The position numbers and the translations under genes were made by a program. The notes under the pieces were generated by a model, which ran no database searches, was not told where the DNA came from, and saw only the letters and a program-made list of their open reading frames with translations. Shown one piece after another: positions 37,701-49,840 of a stretch of 64,000 nucleotides of DNA. Within the stretch, counting starts at the first letter, position 1. Each line of letters starts with the position of its first letter. The DNA is from Datnioides undecimradiatus (Eukaryota > Chordata > Actinopteri > Lobotiformes > Datnioididae): assembly GCA_008933995.1 (NCBI GenBank), contig WARS01002890.1, positions 1 to 64,000 of the forward strand, read 5' to 3'.

Positions 37701-40700
37701 TTGCTGAAATCTTGCTAAGTTTTGATTTTCATTTTCTCTCATGATCCTCCATCTGCCAATCCCTGCAGGTGAGGATCGCTGGCTGTGCACTCTGCTGCTC
37801 AAGCAGGGGTGGAGAGTGGAGTACAACGCGGCCTCGGATGCCTACACCAACGCCCCTGAGGAATTCAAAGAGTTTTACAACCAGGTGGGACACTTTTTGC
37901 ACGTTATCATGCTAGCTGTGCTAACTCTGGACCTGCCACTGTGGCTGCACGGCTCCTCGTTGATCAGACCATGTAATGGGTGCTGGAAAATCCTTTGGAC
38001 CAGACCCAGTTTTTGGTTAATTGGCTGCTATTTCTGGTTTCTGGAGTTTAACTCTATTGTTCACAGCCATCATCAATAAGTGGTTAATTACAATATGAAG
38101 AACTCAAAGAATAAATGTCATAACCAAAATTGTTTTGGTATTATCTCGATAATTAAGGCATTGTAATCATGACTTTAAAAATATCCTCTCATATAACTTC
38201 CTCCCGTGAGGATGTGGTAACCCAGTTAAACAAGTTAGCACTGTAGCTTTGTCTTGACTGAAAGAAAACTCAGGTCATCACGTGTTCGCTGCTGTTTATG
38301 CAAAAAAGACCAAAATATTGACATTTGGTGCAAACTTATGTTGGTTTCTGTACAATCCAGAGTTAGTACAAATACATTTTCAGTCAGAAATGATGTGATC
38401 AGACTTTCAGACCAGGTTTTTAAATACATTAAACATTTTACAAACTCGGTTCATTAAAACTAAGCCACTTAGCCTCCATGATGCAGATTGCTGCAGAAAC
38501 ACAGAAATACTCTGACATGATGTCAAACATTTTAATATTCTTACTCATAATTATTCCAGCGTCGTCGATGGGGACCGTCCACCATGGCCAACATTGTGGA
38601 CTTGCTGGGCTCTGGCACCCTGATTACCAAGAGGAACCCGTCCATGTCCAGGCCCTACATGTTCTACCATCTCTTCAGTTTGGCCTCGTCCATACTGGCG
38701 CCGTCCACCGTCATCCTTATGATAGCAGGTCAGGCTTCATGAAATTAAGCTTTTGTTGTTTTATTGTGTTGCATTTCAGAGTTGTTCCCAAACAGGTGCT
38801 TAGAGAGTCACATCAAGCAGTGCATGCTTTAGGATTATTACATTTCATTACAAAACTAATAAACCTTTTGATTTGCATCTAAATGGATGCTCTCATTTTA
38901 AGTTCGGTGTTGGGACATTCTTGTTTTATTGCTCAGGTGATGAAGACGTCAATACTATTCAACCAAATGAGGATGTGGTTTTACAAAATTAGGTCACAGA
39001 AACTTAACTATGGGTTTGTAAAACCAGTTCTTTTGCATTTTTCCTGTCCACACTCCAGGCAGTTTCACCGTGTTGCTTGACATTCAGCCAAATGCAGCTC
39101 TGGTCTTGGCCGTGATACCTCCTACTATCTTCCTCGGCATCAGCTTCAGGATCAAGTCAGACCGTCAGATCCTTGGTGCGGCGATCCTGAGCATCCTGTA
39201 CGCCTTCCTCATGATGATCGCGGCACTTACCATAATAAGTATGTCACATAAAAACTTGACAAAGCCTGTTTATACTGAAAGGTTTCTGGCATCAAAGTCT
39301 CATTTCCCATTTATTTATCATCCATCAGGCAACATGGTGAAGGACAAAACCATCATGGCTCCCAGCAGCCTCTTTATCATTGCCCTTGCTGGCTTTTACT
39401 TGCTTACTGCACTCTTGCATCCCCAGGAGGTAAGCCTGGTGTGCTACGGCATGCTCTACATACTCTGCATCCCCAGTGCCTACCTGCTGCTAGCTATTTA
39501 CTCCATGGTCAACATGAACAACGTGTCCTGGGGCACCAGGGAGACAGCACCTGCTCCCGGAGCCACCGGAGCTGCTGGTGCTGCAGGAGCTGCAGGAGCT
39601 GCAGGAGCTGCAGGAGCTGCCCAACCTGCACCAGCAGCTCCACAAACAGAAGTCCAGAAAGGTAGATGCAAGCTGAAACTTGAAAAATAACTAGGATAGA
39701 TTAATGTGCATGTATGCATTTTGCAGTTATTCAAACATTTTACATGATGAGCTACACTGGCCTGGACTTGGCAGGTTTGCCCAGTTTGATGCATTGGATC
39801 CTTTTCCATTTTATCATTTAAGCTAAAACTGATCTTTACTCTTGCAGTCAAAAGCGCGTTCACACGGTTCTTCACACGTTCCAAGTGCTGTACAAAACTG
39901 TGCCGGAAAGGCAGCGAAGAGGAGCTCATTTACAGCCGGGAGAACCTGACCATGTTGACAGCGGAGCCTGAACCCCAACCTGAGCCCCAACCTGAATATG
40001 AACCTCTACCCCAAAACAGCATCGTGGAGGATGTGAGGGTTCCTGTGGACACCAGGTAAGATCTGAAGGTGTAGCAGTGACTGGAGGTTGTAGTTGATGT
40101 TGGCTCATATTCAGAAAAACGAAACTTCAAGAGTGTGAAGCAGGTGGTTCAGTCGGCAACTGAATGATGAATAAACTGTTTTTATCTTGGTTTCTTATTT
40201 TAATTCAGGGAACCGGCGCCTGCTTACACCTGCCCGAACCAGTGTAAGTCCCAATATGAGTGAATTTTACAAAAACATCATCTTCAGACGATTGTGATTT
40301 TTCATGTTGTGTGATAATTTCCTTTTGTCCAGGCTGGGTCACGCAGCTGCAGAGTTTATCCGATGACATGCGCCTGCGGGAGGACACCATCGACCAGGTG
40401 CAGATTCCGCTCTCCGCCGCTCAGCTTGAATGTTCTCCTCTGAGCCGTTTGCATCATAAACATAATTGATTTGAGTAAAGAGACGCAGGAAACAAGCGCC
40501 CTTGAGTCTTTCTCTTAGATCTGACGGCACTTTGTCGCTATCCAGCAGCCACATTATCGAGAAAATAGGTGCACTTGTGCAAAAGTTTAAATATTTAATA
40601 TTTTTATTCATATTAATATTTTTGTTTACATCTTTTTTTCTCATGCAAAGATATTTATTCTCAACAATCCTTCAGATTGCTCCATATTGAAATATAGCTG

Positions 40701-42310
40701 CATTTGTCTGCAGGATGAGGAGCAGTTCTTCAGAGAGCTGACAGCCAAATACCTGGAGCCTCTGCCCGAAAACAAGAAGAAGCAGAAGAAAATGGCTGAC
40801 AAACTCAGGCAGCTGAGGAACAGGGTGACTGTGGCTCAGAGCGGAGCATGTTTCTGTGGTGGCGTTGGTGTTTTTAAGGCTGTCAAATAAAAAACAAAGC
40901 TATGCAACAATAAAATAAATCCTTTCCTTCGCCCTCGTGCACAGATCAGCTTTGTCTACTTCATCTGCAACGCCTTCTGGCTTGTGATGACCTTCGTGCT
41001 CCAGCTCAAAGGGAGTTCCATCTTCATCCAGGTGCCAAAGGTGGACATCAACCTGCAGTTCACCGGGCAGTACATGTACATCGACCCTCTGGGCTTCATG
41101 TTCATTATCTCCTTCGCCCTGCTGGTCTTCATCCAGTTCATAGCCATGTTGTACCACAGGTAACCAATCACCAGACAGATCAGATCAGAGATGTTCCTGA
41201 CATCAGAAGATCAGTTTGTTCACTTCCTTGTTTTCTGGTTTATCACAGAATATGCACCCTGATCCATTTCGTGGCCTTCATGGATACAGAGTTCATATCC
41301 GACAAGCAGAGAGAGCAAGAGCAGGTACAAACAACTGTTGTAAAGAGCTGTCAGTACAACCAGTACTGCTGCAGATACAACTGTATGTGGCACTTTAGCA
41401 GTTCTGCTGTGCTGCTGCTGATATTTCTACTACTCACTAGCAATTCAATGATTAAAAGATCACAAATAGACGGACCACGGTCCAGATCTGGACCAGACGC
41501 CGTAAATATCCACAGTTTAAAGTCATTTCTCACATTTAAGACATGTCAGGAAACTCTCAGAACATCTGCATGCACTGTAAATCACAAAGCACAGAGCATC
41601 TTTTAAACGAACATGCACTTCAATCTGAAATGAGGGCGCAGATAGTTCAATATTTGATGCAAATGGAGCCTTTTCACTTTTTATTTTCAATCTAAATTAT
41701 AGATATTCACGGCGTCCTTGTTGGAAAATTAACAAATCTCCTACTGGTCACTAGTCCTGCTATTCATTACAATAAACACCTGTTCACCCGAGAGTGAGGA
41801 TTTTACAGTATTCTCAATAATTAATAAAAAACAGATTGGACCGAATCCCCCGCCCTGACTCCTGCTGCTGATAATGACAGTGATAAATCAAAGGGACACA
41901 GCTCAGCTGGAATTCAGCGCTAATAGACGCGTCCTGAACACATTGTTCAGCCTCCTCTGCGTCTCCGGAATTTGCAGGTTATTTTCAGATTTTAGCTGAG
42001 CTCGTGTCTTGTCCGTTGCAACGGGGCTCATTAACGTGCCAGCTGCAGAAACGTACTACTCAAGAAAATGTAGACGCTGTGCTGATTGCAGCTTAACGTC
42101 ACACCGTGCCCTGCTAATGCTACGGTTCGAGTGGAAAGTTTGCTGGCATATCATTAATACGGCCTCGGCGTGGGTGTGGCGGCGCAGAGATGACAGTGTA
42201 CTCATCATCTGAATTCTTTGTAGGTCAAAGATGATGAGGACAATGACAGCGACGCCTTGACGTTTCCAAGTCTGCTCAACACAAGCAACGAGCGAGGAAG
42301 TCTGGTGTAA
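31775..42310 (+). CDS. chs1: chitin synthase, copy B (22 coding exons, 1294 aa)
   Basis: Tandem paralogue of the gene at 5556-12728, with the same exon number and identical phase at every junction. Coding exons: 31775-31800, 32880-33015, 33182-33370, 33474-34353, 34559-34739, 34913-35008, 35499-35660, 35783-35957, 36138-36239, 36330-36471, 36837-37037, 37769-37884, 38560-38728, 39059-39238, 39329-39661, 39848-40055, 40209-40243, 40333-40397, 40714-40824, 40945-41159, 41249-41324, 42224-42310 (3885 nt). CATMWHET, DGDTDF (661-666), EDRW (765-768), QRRRW (802-806) and SWGTRE are all present, so catalysis should be intact. It differs from A by an Ala-Ala-Gly expansion in exon 15, a Glu-Pro-Gln repeat in exon 16, a shorter acidic tail ending SLV, and no TATA box near the ATG. 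All introns appear GT-AG. The symbol is shared with copy A because I cannot assign a/b names. Confidence 0.95.
32203..32391. repeat. (ATT/GTT)n trinucleotide repeat in intron 1 of copy B
   Basis: About 190 bp of mixed TTA/TTG triplets with a few ACT interruptions. Poly-leucine or poly-isoleucine open frames here are artefacts. Confidence 0.95.
33459..34236 (+). other. near-identical block shared with copy A (gene conversion tract)
   Basis: Partner of 6443-7220. By-eye differences inside the exon: att/agt, aac/aat, agc/ggc, gtt/att, agc/ggt (two), atc/ttc, acc/aca and ggc/ggt. Confidence 0.85.
35169..35234 (+). other. candidate 66-nt cassette exon in intron 6 of copy B
   Basis: Preceded by a pyrimidine-containing acceptor (gctgctggtcttcag) and followed by a strong donor (gg then gtgagt). 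Its length is 22 codons, and its phase fits exons 6 and 7 exactly. Inclusion would insert a hydrophobic stretch (R-IITIPVVLITVVTCTAAT...) before LDKYRPK, in a region of the protein that is normally cytosolic. Intron 6 of copy A has no matching exon. It could be a chance match. Confidence 0.35.
39562..39624 (+). repeat. coding 9-bp minisatellite (Ala-Ala-Gly)n in exon 15 of copy B
   Basis: Tandem gctgcagga units encode repeated AAG tripeptides just after SWGTRE. They account for the 54 extra bases of exon 15 relative to copy A. The segment is predicted to be a flexible cytosolic linker. Confidence 0.9.
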
Positions 42311-42428
42311 ACAACGAGGAAGCACTTTGAAACGACCGTGTACTGTAACGCAACTTATTTAAACTCCTGACTTTTGTTATATTTATACACACAAAAACCT
42401 TTTCAGTGACCCAGAATGAGCACAACTT

Positions 42429-42472
<44 letters not shown>

Positions 42473-42628
42473 ATGAAATCAGCTGCTAATGACTGACAGC
42501 CAGGGCTCGTTAATTCAGTTTTTAATTAGAGGAGCATCTGTGAAATGACAGGCATCTGATTCAAACCAGATATATAGATGAATTACAAAAGGGAGTTGTT
42601 TCTTTTATAAGAGCAGAAGCAAAATAAA
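42311..42628 (+). other. 3' UTR of chitin synthase B
   Basis: Includes a GT microsatellite and a candidate AATAAA at 42623-42628. Other hexamers lie further on (about 42859 and 42890), so the end is uncertain. Confidence 0.45.
42431..42471. repeat. (GT)n microsatellite in the 3' UTR of copy B
   Basis: Perfect 40-bp GT run. Confidence 0.95.
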
Positions 42629-45600
42629 CAACAATAACATGCAAAAAGCTGAAAAGAACGAGCCTTCCTGCCTTACACAGTGTATCACTGTCACTTTACC
42701 TGAAGGATCTGAACTAGTTTTTACTTTTAAATCTGTTTTTCTGTTTGTTTTGACGCACAGTCGGTTATGATCATAAGCAAGAAATGAAGTTTAAAGACCT
42801 CAAAGGCACAAAAATCATGAAATTCACATGAAAAGAGATGAAGAATGAAGTGAATAAGGGAATAAAACACACTTGATACTGACGTAACTGTAAATAAAGC
42901 GCCACAGTTCATGTAACATAACTTTATTTAAAACGATTGCATGTGAACAGTTAGAGCTGGAGGCTTGTAGCGAATGTCGATGGGAACAGCAGTTACACTT
43001 TAATCTCTCTTCTCCTGATGTCGGACTGCGACGCCGGGGTCAAAACTGTTTTTACTGTACTGGTGGCAAAAATCAACAAAATCCATAAAAACTAATCTCC
43101 CGTCACAGTAACACTGCAAACTGTCATTTCAGACTAAAAATAACTACAGTTATAGGAAAAATATGAGTTTCTTCACACAAAAAGCAACATTTAACCGAAG
43201 AAGATGGTGATGTGACGTCCCCTGTGTTCTTTGCTCCAGTGTTGAGCCTTAATTATTGTATTTAAAGTGTCTGGCTGCTTGTTCTCAATGCATGGAGTCC
43301 GTCCCTGCCTGCAGAGCGTCGTCATCATCTGTCACGCCACAAGATGTGGACGATGTGCGGCTCTTTTATTTGTTGGCAGCGGGCTTTTAGCTTAGTTGTG
43401 CTGCCTATGTGATGAAGTTAGGCAGGTTATGTAAATTCAGTTTCTCTTAAATCGCAGACTTTACTCTTCCTCTGATTGGCTGGTGCTTCTCGCTGTGTCA
43501 GTCTGGTTAGGACGGTGGGATTCATGATTCCACCAACTGACCACCCCGTTACCCTGAATCAGCTATATTCCCATACACTGTGTGACCAGTGACACATAAG
43601 TCAACATATACAAAGTAATTGCATATATAAATATTAGACGTAGGCACGAATGTCGAGCAGTGTCTCTGTTTGTTTAAAAATAAATAAATGAAATATATTT
43701 TGTTATGTTTGCAACACGTGAAACCATAAAAGTTCATCATATAGATCGTTTAATATCTAAAAAAAAGCTCATGTTTATGTTACAAACAAATATCTTCATG
43801 TCTTCATAATGTGCACGTAATTAATAATAATATGTGACCTTATAGGTAACGTATATAGTGACTTCACCCTTGATAACATATGTCATATATTACATTTAAC
43901 TGTTGTGCAGCCACTTTGTAGGAACAGAAGAATAAAATATGGAGGCTTTATATTTTATTTGACAGGTGTAACAGGTGTAGCTCCCATGTGTTGTGATTAA
44001 ATAAAGGTTTAAAACACATTTATGTGAGATATTATAATGTTAGTGCACACACAAACTGAGACATCTTAAAACCTGCAAACAAACTGAGATGAAATTTGAT
44101 TTAAATGAGCATTTTTTGGTGTTTGACATCTATAAAAAGAAGATATTAAGTTTGCAAAAAAGGCTTTTTAATCATTTTTTTTCTATTAATGCACTGATTT
44201 AAATTAAAAAGCAACCTCTGCCTTGTTTCCGTGTGCGTGTGTTCTCTCTAAACACGCTCCGAGCCGTCGTCTTGAGACGTGAGCATGCGTTCATCCAATA
44301 ACGAGAGAGATGAGCATCGAAACCACGGCGCTGAAGTGAGACTCCTCTATAAACAACATGTTGTAACTGGTCCAGACACAAAGAGGAAGACCGCGTCCTA
44401 TTTTTATTTTTCTTATTAGTTCATCTGTCCGTTCATGTCACCTCACAGTTCAGCTTTTCAGAAGAGGAGTTTAAACCAAAGCTTCGAACACTGATTTCAC
44501 AGAACGCTGCAGGGTCAGATGTTCTTTCCACAGCAGATGTGTTTCACAGGTTTTAGTTGAAGTTAAGTATTTTCTGAAAGTGTGATGATCAAAGGCAGAA
44601 ATATGGCTCAATGAGCAGCTTCGACCTGTGAAACTAACCTTTATTCACCAGTCGCTGAAACAAAGAAGGTGCTGATGTCACTTTTTTTAATGTATTACCT
44701 TGAATCTGCACAAAAACACAGTCTAAAAACAACTTTTATTCTCCATGTGGGATATTTACAGAGTCGTATATCTGTCATGTGTAACAGTAAATGTACCGAG
44801 CTGAAATCAGAGCTTAACACTGTGAGCCTGCATCATTAGCACCCAGAGAACAGAGAGTTCAAGGTAAACAGTCTGGTCTGCAGAGCACGAGCAGCTGTGG
44901 TTTATGAGCTGGTTGCTAAGGATGGATCATCGCGGCGCAGGTTGTCTGGCCTCTAATCTTGGTTTTTATTATGCTTGTGTGCACTTGTGGAAAGCGGCAG
45001 GTTAGTTGAAAAGCGTCGTTTCTGCAGTTTCCCTTGACCTTCTGAACACCAGACAGACGCAGAGTCTCACTTCCCTCCTCGCCGCTCCAGTTCCACGTTC
45101 CACTCGAAGCGACAGTCGATCCAGTCGGTGTCTTCACTTCAGTTTAAACAAATACAAAATGAATTTAGACATTTACATCAAGTTCTCTGTTCAGCAGTGA
45201 ATAAATACCTGCAGACGCCACCTGGCAGCTGCAGTCAGGCAGCAGGAAAGTCTCAGGTGTTAAAGGACCAAACCAGGGCCTCTGTTCGCTGTCAGGGTCA
45301 AATGTCTGAAGAGGAACGTGGCTGTGTTTCAGAGTGACATCAGATCGCCTCTGATCGCACTGTCTCCTGACCGTGGCCCTGACAGGAAAATAAAGAGCAC
45401 CTCGAAACCACAGGGAGTTTCAGATCTCTGCCACTTTCACATGTTACTGACAGTCATTTGAAGTCAACAGATTCAGGCTGAAACGAAAGTTAGACCCACA
45501 GTAGCCGGCCTGCATAGACGTGCAGAGCTGAATATACGCTGCGTATGTATCAGTGCGTAACATGTAACATGCCGGGCTGCAGGGATTAAACAGCTCCTCA

Positions 45601-46210
45601 GTCTCTCCCGTCTGTGCACAAACAACAAACGACCTCCGACTTTCAAACCGTGTGCAGAGTGAACGCCGAAGTCCAACTCTGCAGCTGCTACAATCCGTCT
45701 TATTAAGGTCTAAGGAATAAGATGTGGTGGAAAGAGTTTTCACGGAGGATGTTGGAGGCCAATCAAACAGGACTTTCACCTGCATTTACAGCTCTAACAA
45801 TTTAACTGACATTATGCACAAAATAAAACTAAACTGCTCATTTTAACCCAAATTATGATCTTCATGTAAACCTAAAAAGGTGCTTTTTGGTGCCTGAAAC
45901 CAACAACACTGCTACACGATGTCACACCTGTGTTTTTTTGTCGCCGTGACAACAAAACTCACCAGATTATGGATGTGTTGCCCAGAAATGTTGATGGACA
46001 TGATTGAAAAGGTGTCTAAATCGGGTCTTTGAGGACAGTGAATGTGTTTTCTGAGCTCTAATCTTGTGTCTTTGTGGTTTTCTCGTATTCAAAGTACAGA
46101 ATGTGTCGGTTTCTATATAGAAAATGACTTTTTTAAGAAAACAGGTGAAGGAGGTGAAGGTGGAGGACGCCCGCTTTGGAGCCGCCAACAACAAACTAGG
46201 AAACTCCATC
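42629..46210. other. intergenic spacer, no gene recognised
   Basis: AT-rich sequence between the chitin synthase B 3' end and the GPCR. Open frames such as 45444-45785 (-) have no recognisable domain or splice structure. Part of the right edge may be the GPCR 3' UTR. Confidence 0.4.
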
Positions 46211-48097
46211 TCAAACCTTCGCCACAGTTGTCTGGCTGCGTCCCGCCACCGCCACTGTGCTGTGCTTCGACGTGGTGCTGTCATCCAGAGAGCGCTCGTT
46301 GGACTGCGTCGTCTGCCCGTCCACGTCGTCCGCCAGAGCTCTCCGGTACACCCCCGCCAGACTCTGCCTGAACCGGCCCCTCACGTCCAGCCCCATGCAG
46401 AAGTACAGCAGCGGGTTCACGCAGCTGTTGAAGTAGGCGATGCCCGACGCCATCGGGTGCCAGATCTTCACCACCAGGTTCTTATTATCCACCATCTTCA
46501 CCAGCAGGAGGCAGTGGTACGGCGCCCAGCACAGGAAGAACGCGACCACTAATGAGGCTAATATACGCAGGGGGCGGGACTTCCCTGACAAGCGGGTGCG
46601 TCTGATGCCGACCCCGGCCAGGATGTAACAGATGAGGATGACCATGAAAGGCAGCATGAAGCCACACAGGAAGCGAATGCAGTAGAGGGCCAGTTTGGCG
46701 CTGTTGTCCCCCTGCGCCGCCTCCTTCACGTCCAGGGAGCACTTACTCAGGTTGTTCTTCCCGTTGTAGACTTGGCGGTAGACGAAGTACGGCGAGCTGA
46801 AGATGACCGCCACGATCCAGACGCACACAGCCACCACCCTCGCGGCCCACAGCGTGCGGTGCCGCTTGGTGAAGACGGGCCGCCAGATGCAGAGCGCCCG
46901 GTCCAGACTGATCACAGCCAACAGGAACACGGAGCAGAACATGTTGGCGTATTTGAAGAAGCCGTTGAACTTGCACAAGAAGCTGCCGAAGGGCCAGTGG
47001 TCGAAGAAGAGCTTCTTGGTGAGCGAGAAGACCCTCGTGAAGCAGAAGATCAGGTCGGCTATCGCCAGATTCACCAGCCACACGTTGGTGACCTTCGGCT
47101 GAAGAACAGAAGACAATAAAACAGAAAAGTTCATTTTACTTGATGCACGAACTGATCACTCACTGCTTAGGAAACCGTAACCGAGCACAGCACGTCCGTC
47201 GGGCTTTGGTTTACTCCTGGATGTTCGACATTTAAGCCTGTTTGTGCCGTTTCAGCTTTAAATTGAAACTTTTCATTTTGTTTCGAGTCGTTTACTCTCC
47301 AGCAACTCAACCTTTCATGTCGAGTCTGTACCCAGAACGCAGAAATGCGATGTTTCAGTTGCACACTGTGTTATCTCACTCCTAATTTAAAGTGTTTTTG
47401 GTTCTTTATTTCCAAAGCAGCATGAGCAAACTTCCGTCTTCATGTCTGAGGACGCCTTTGCAGTAGACTTATCGATACACGGGCCCTAGGTGTTGTAGCA
47501 ACATCAGATAAAACACACTCAGTTCCTTCTTCATTTTAAAGGCTGGGGCATGAATCTTTAGTGAAATAACCCCCCAAAAAGCAAATAAGCAGCACTTGTA
47601 ATGCTTTTTTATGCCACAGGGACGTTTCAGAGCAACGCCTCTCTTCAGCATGTGCAGGCAATTACAGTGTGATTACAGCGTAATTACCTGAGCGAGCTCG
47701 GCTGATATTCGTGTAATTATCTGATCAGGGAATTCTGATTATGTTTTATAATCACCTTCTGGGTAATTGCTGCACGCTATCTTAAATAACACATCTTGGA
47801 AAGCGTGGAACAATTTCCTGTCTGGTTGATGCAGCAACACTTGGACGATGAGCTGCAGCGAATCATTTGCGTTTTTCTAGAAAGCATCATTAACTCTTTA
47901 CAGTCTTTACGTCACACCTTGAGCTTGAATCCGGCCACCCAGATCACCATGGAGTTCCCCGTGATGCCGAGCACGACGGTCAGCGTGTACAGGACGATGG
48001 AGACGTTGTCCATGATGGCGTCGATGTCCACTGTCGTTGCCTCGTCGCTCTTGGACATCTTGGGGATGGGAGGAGTCAGAGAGGCGTTGAGAGACAT
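46211..48097 (-). CDS. chemoattractant-type class A GPCR (2 coding exons, 355 aa)
   Basis: Coding exons on the minus strand are 48097-47918 and 47098-46211. The intron falls just after TM1 (...GFKLK then PKVTNVW...). Residues 1-60 hold a short extracellular end with Asn-linked glycosylation sites, and TM1 with GNSMVIWVAGF. Exon 2 carries NLAIAD (TM2), Cys102 before TM3, and SLDRALC at 124-130 (the DRY position, here DRA). It also has a Lys/Arg-rich third loop, FFLCWAPYH (TM6), NPLLY (TM7) and a Ser/Thr-rich tail. The pattern is that of the complement C3a/C5a, formyl-peptide, chemerin and PTGDR2 receptor cluster, which signals through Gi in leukocytes. The exact orthologue cannot be settled by eye. 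A tttccag acceptor directly before the ATG suggests a noncoding 5' exon upstream (higher coordinates). Confidence 0.88.
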
Positions 48098-48112
48098 CGT
48101 GAGGCTGGAAAA

Positions 48113-49658
48113 CAGAGAGTGTAAGGAGTGGAGACGTTATCGCCCGTGCTGCTTCTGCTTGTTGCATGAAAATAACAACATGACCCGACAAATGATGATT
48201 GAAGAGGATGAGATTCAGACTGCGAACATGTATTTCTGCAGAGTCTGAACAGCTGAGAAACTTTGGGAAACAAATGACGCATGGTCGCTGAAACACGGCA
48301 GACAGCTGGTGGACAGCTGTCAGTCAAAGAAGCCCCGCCCCTTCATCCTGCATAACAGTCAGGTGGGGACTGACTCGCTGCTGGAGCCTCTGGTGGACGC
48401 TCAGGGAGCTGCAGCTCTGACGTGAAGTTAATGTTGCTAATTCATAGAAACAATGCAAATGAAGTTGTCATTGAATGGAAGTTTCCGATTCATGTTATTA
48501 AGCTGCAGGTCATTTCCCAGTAGACACTGTGATCTTTATCTCCAGCATGAACAACAAGGTAATCTTCCCAGTAATGCAGTCAGCTGAAGACAGGTAGATA
48601 GCCATCAGAGGACGTGTCGCTTGTCTGTCGTTCACTGCTGAGTTTCTCGGTCACTGATGCAGGAACACGATCTCTGCTTCACTTTGATCTAATATCAGAT
48701 AACAAGACGTTGCTCGCAGTCTGTTTGCAGGTGATACACCAGTTACCCTTTGTTGAGAGAGCCACAGTCAGGTGACCTTTGTCGCCACGGCAACAGAAAT
48801 AAACATGTGGTCTGCTTTCCACAGAAATTGCCGTGACTGATTTGTGCATCACCTGCATGCGAACGTGGACTTTGACATGTGCGCTGCGTGAAGTTACGCA
48901 GATTGAAGAGATGCCGCTGCTATTTTAGAGGCCACTTCGTCGGTTTACGAGCGCAGTGCGGGGTTAGGGTTACTTCCTCTTTCTCTTCCACGCCTAGAAA
49001 ACACGCAGGGCGTCTTTGAGAACCTGGACAGCCGTGACTGAGGAAAAACAGTCGCAGGCTTTAAGGAAAAACAGGGCTCAGCGCGTCTGAAACGTTTCTG
49101 ATCACAAGCCTGATTCTTCATATGATGCTATGAAAATAGACATTAGTCGACCGCGTGAATGAGCGCGCGCGTGTGGACGAGTCAGTCGTACCCTGCTGAG
49201 TCATCGTGCTTCAGTGTCTGAGAATGTGCCGAGGTGTCTGTGTGTGTGTGTGTGTCTGTCTGTCTGTCTGTCTGTGTGTGTGTGTAAAGTCTATTATTTG
49301 ATGTTCCCCATTCACTCTGTTGCACCCGAGGGACCTTTTGCATAACTGTTGACCAACATTTAACAACAGTTCACTGAGCATGTCCCAGCTCTATAATGTG
49401 TCCTACAGAAGTGGTTTTACTGACTCAACTTGACCTTTATCTGTGATTAGTTCTGTGTCTAACGACTGTTTTTATTTTAATTGTAATTTAGTGATTAATA
49501 AAGGATCTTGTGGTGAAAATGCTTTGTTAAGCGTTGTTTCTATCGTCCAGAGCAAACTCTGACACTGCAACAGGTGGTTTAAGGCCTGAGCGTCCACTCA
49601 GGGTCAGAGGTCACAGCGAGCTCCCACAACTCGGGAATGAATTCGCTGATTATGACAG
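48113..49658. other. intergenic spacer with GT/TGTC microsatellite
   Basis: No gene recognised. A GT-(TGTC)-GT compound microsatellite lies at about 49236-49285. The 5' exon of the minus-strand GPCR is probably within this interval but cannot be identified. Confidence 0.4.
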
Positions 49659-49840
49659 AAGTTCACACGAATGTGAAACAGGATAAAAAGATGTTTTACA
49701 GGCAGGAGGTCAAAGGTCAGACTTCACTGTGGCGTCATGTTGTTGTGTCATTCTCCAGCAGCGTCTCTGAGGAACGGACGAGCAGACTGGGACCAGGCTC
49801 AACTTCGCAGCTCTGCAGCTTCACCGGAGTCGGCACGGTG
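49659..49840 (+). repeat. dispersed homologous segment, copy 2
   Basis: Homologue of 31011-31190, in the same orientation. It shares the gttcacac.aatgt.aaacagg start and the gaggaac...agcagactgggacca block. Confidence 0.6.

Noticed and set aside
45444..45785. 113-codon minus-strand frame downstream of the GPCR
   Set aside because: No recognisable domain or exon signals. Not supported as a gene.
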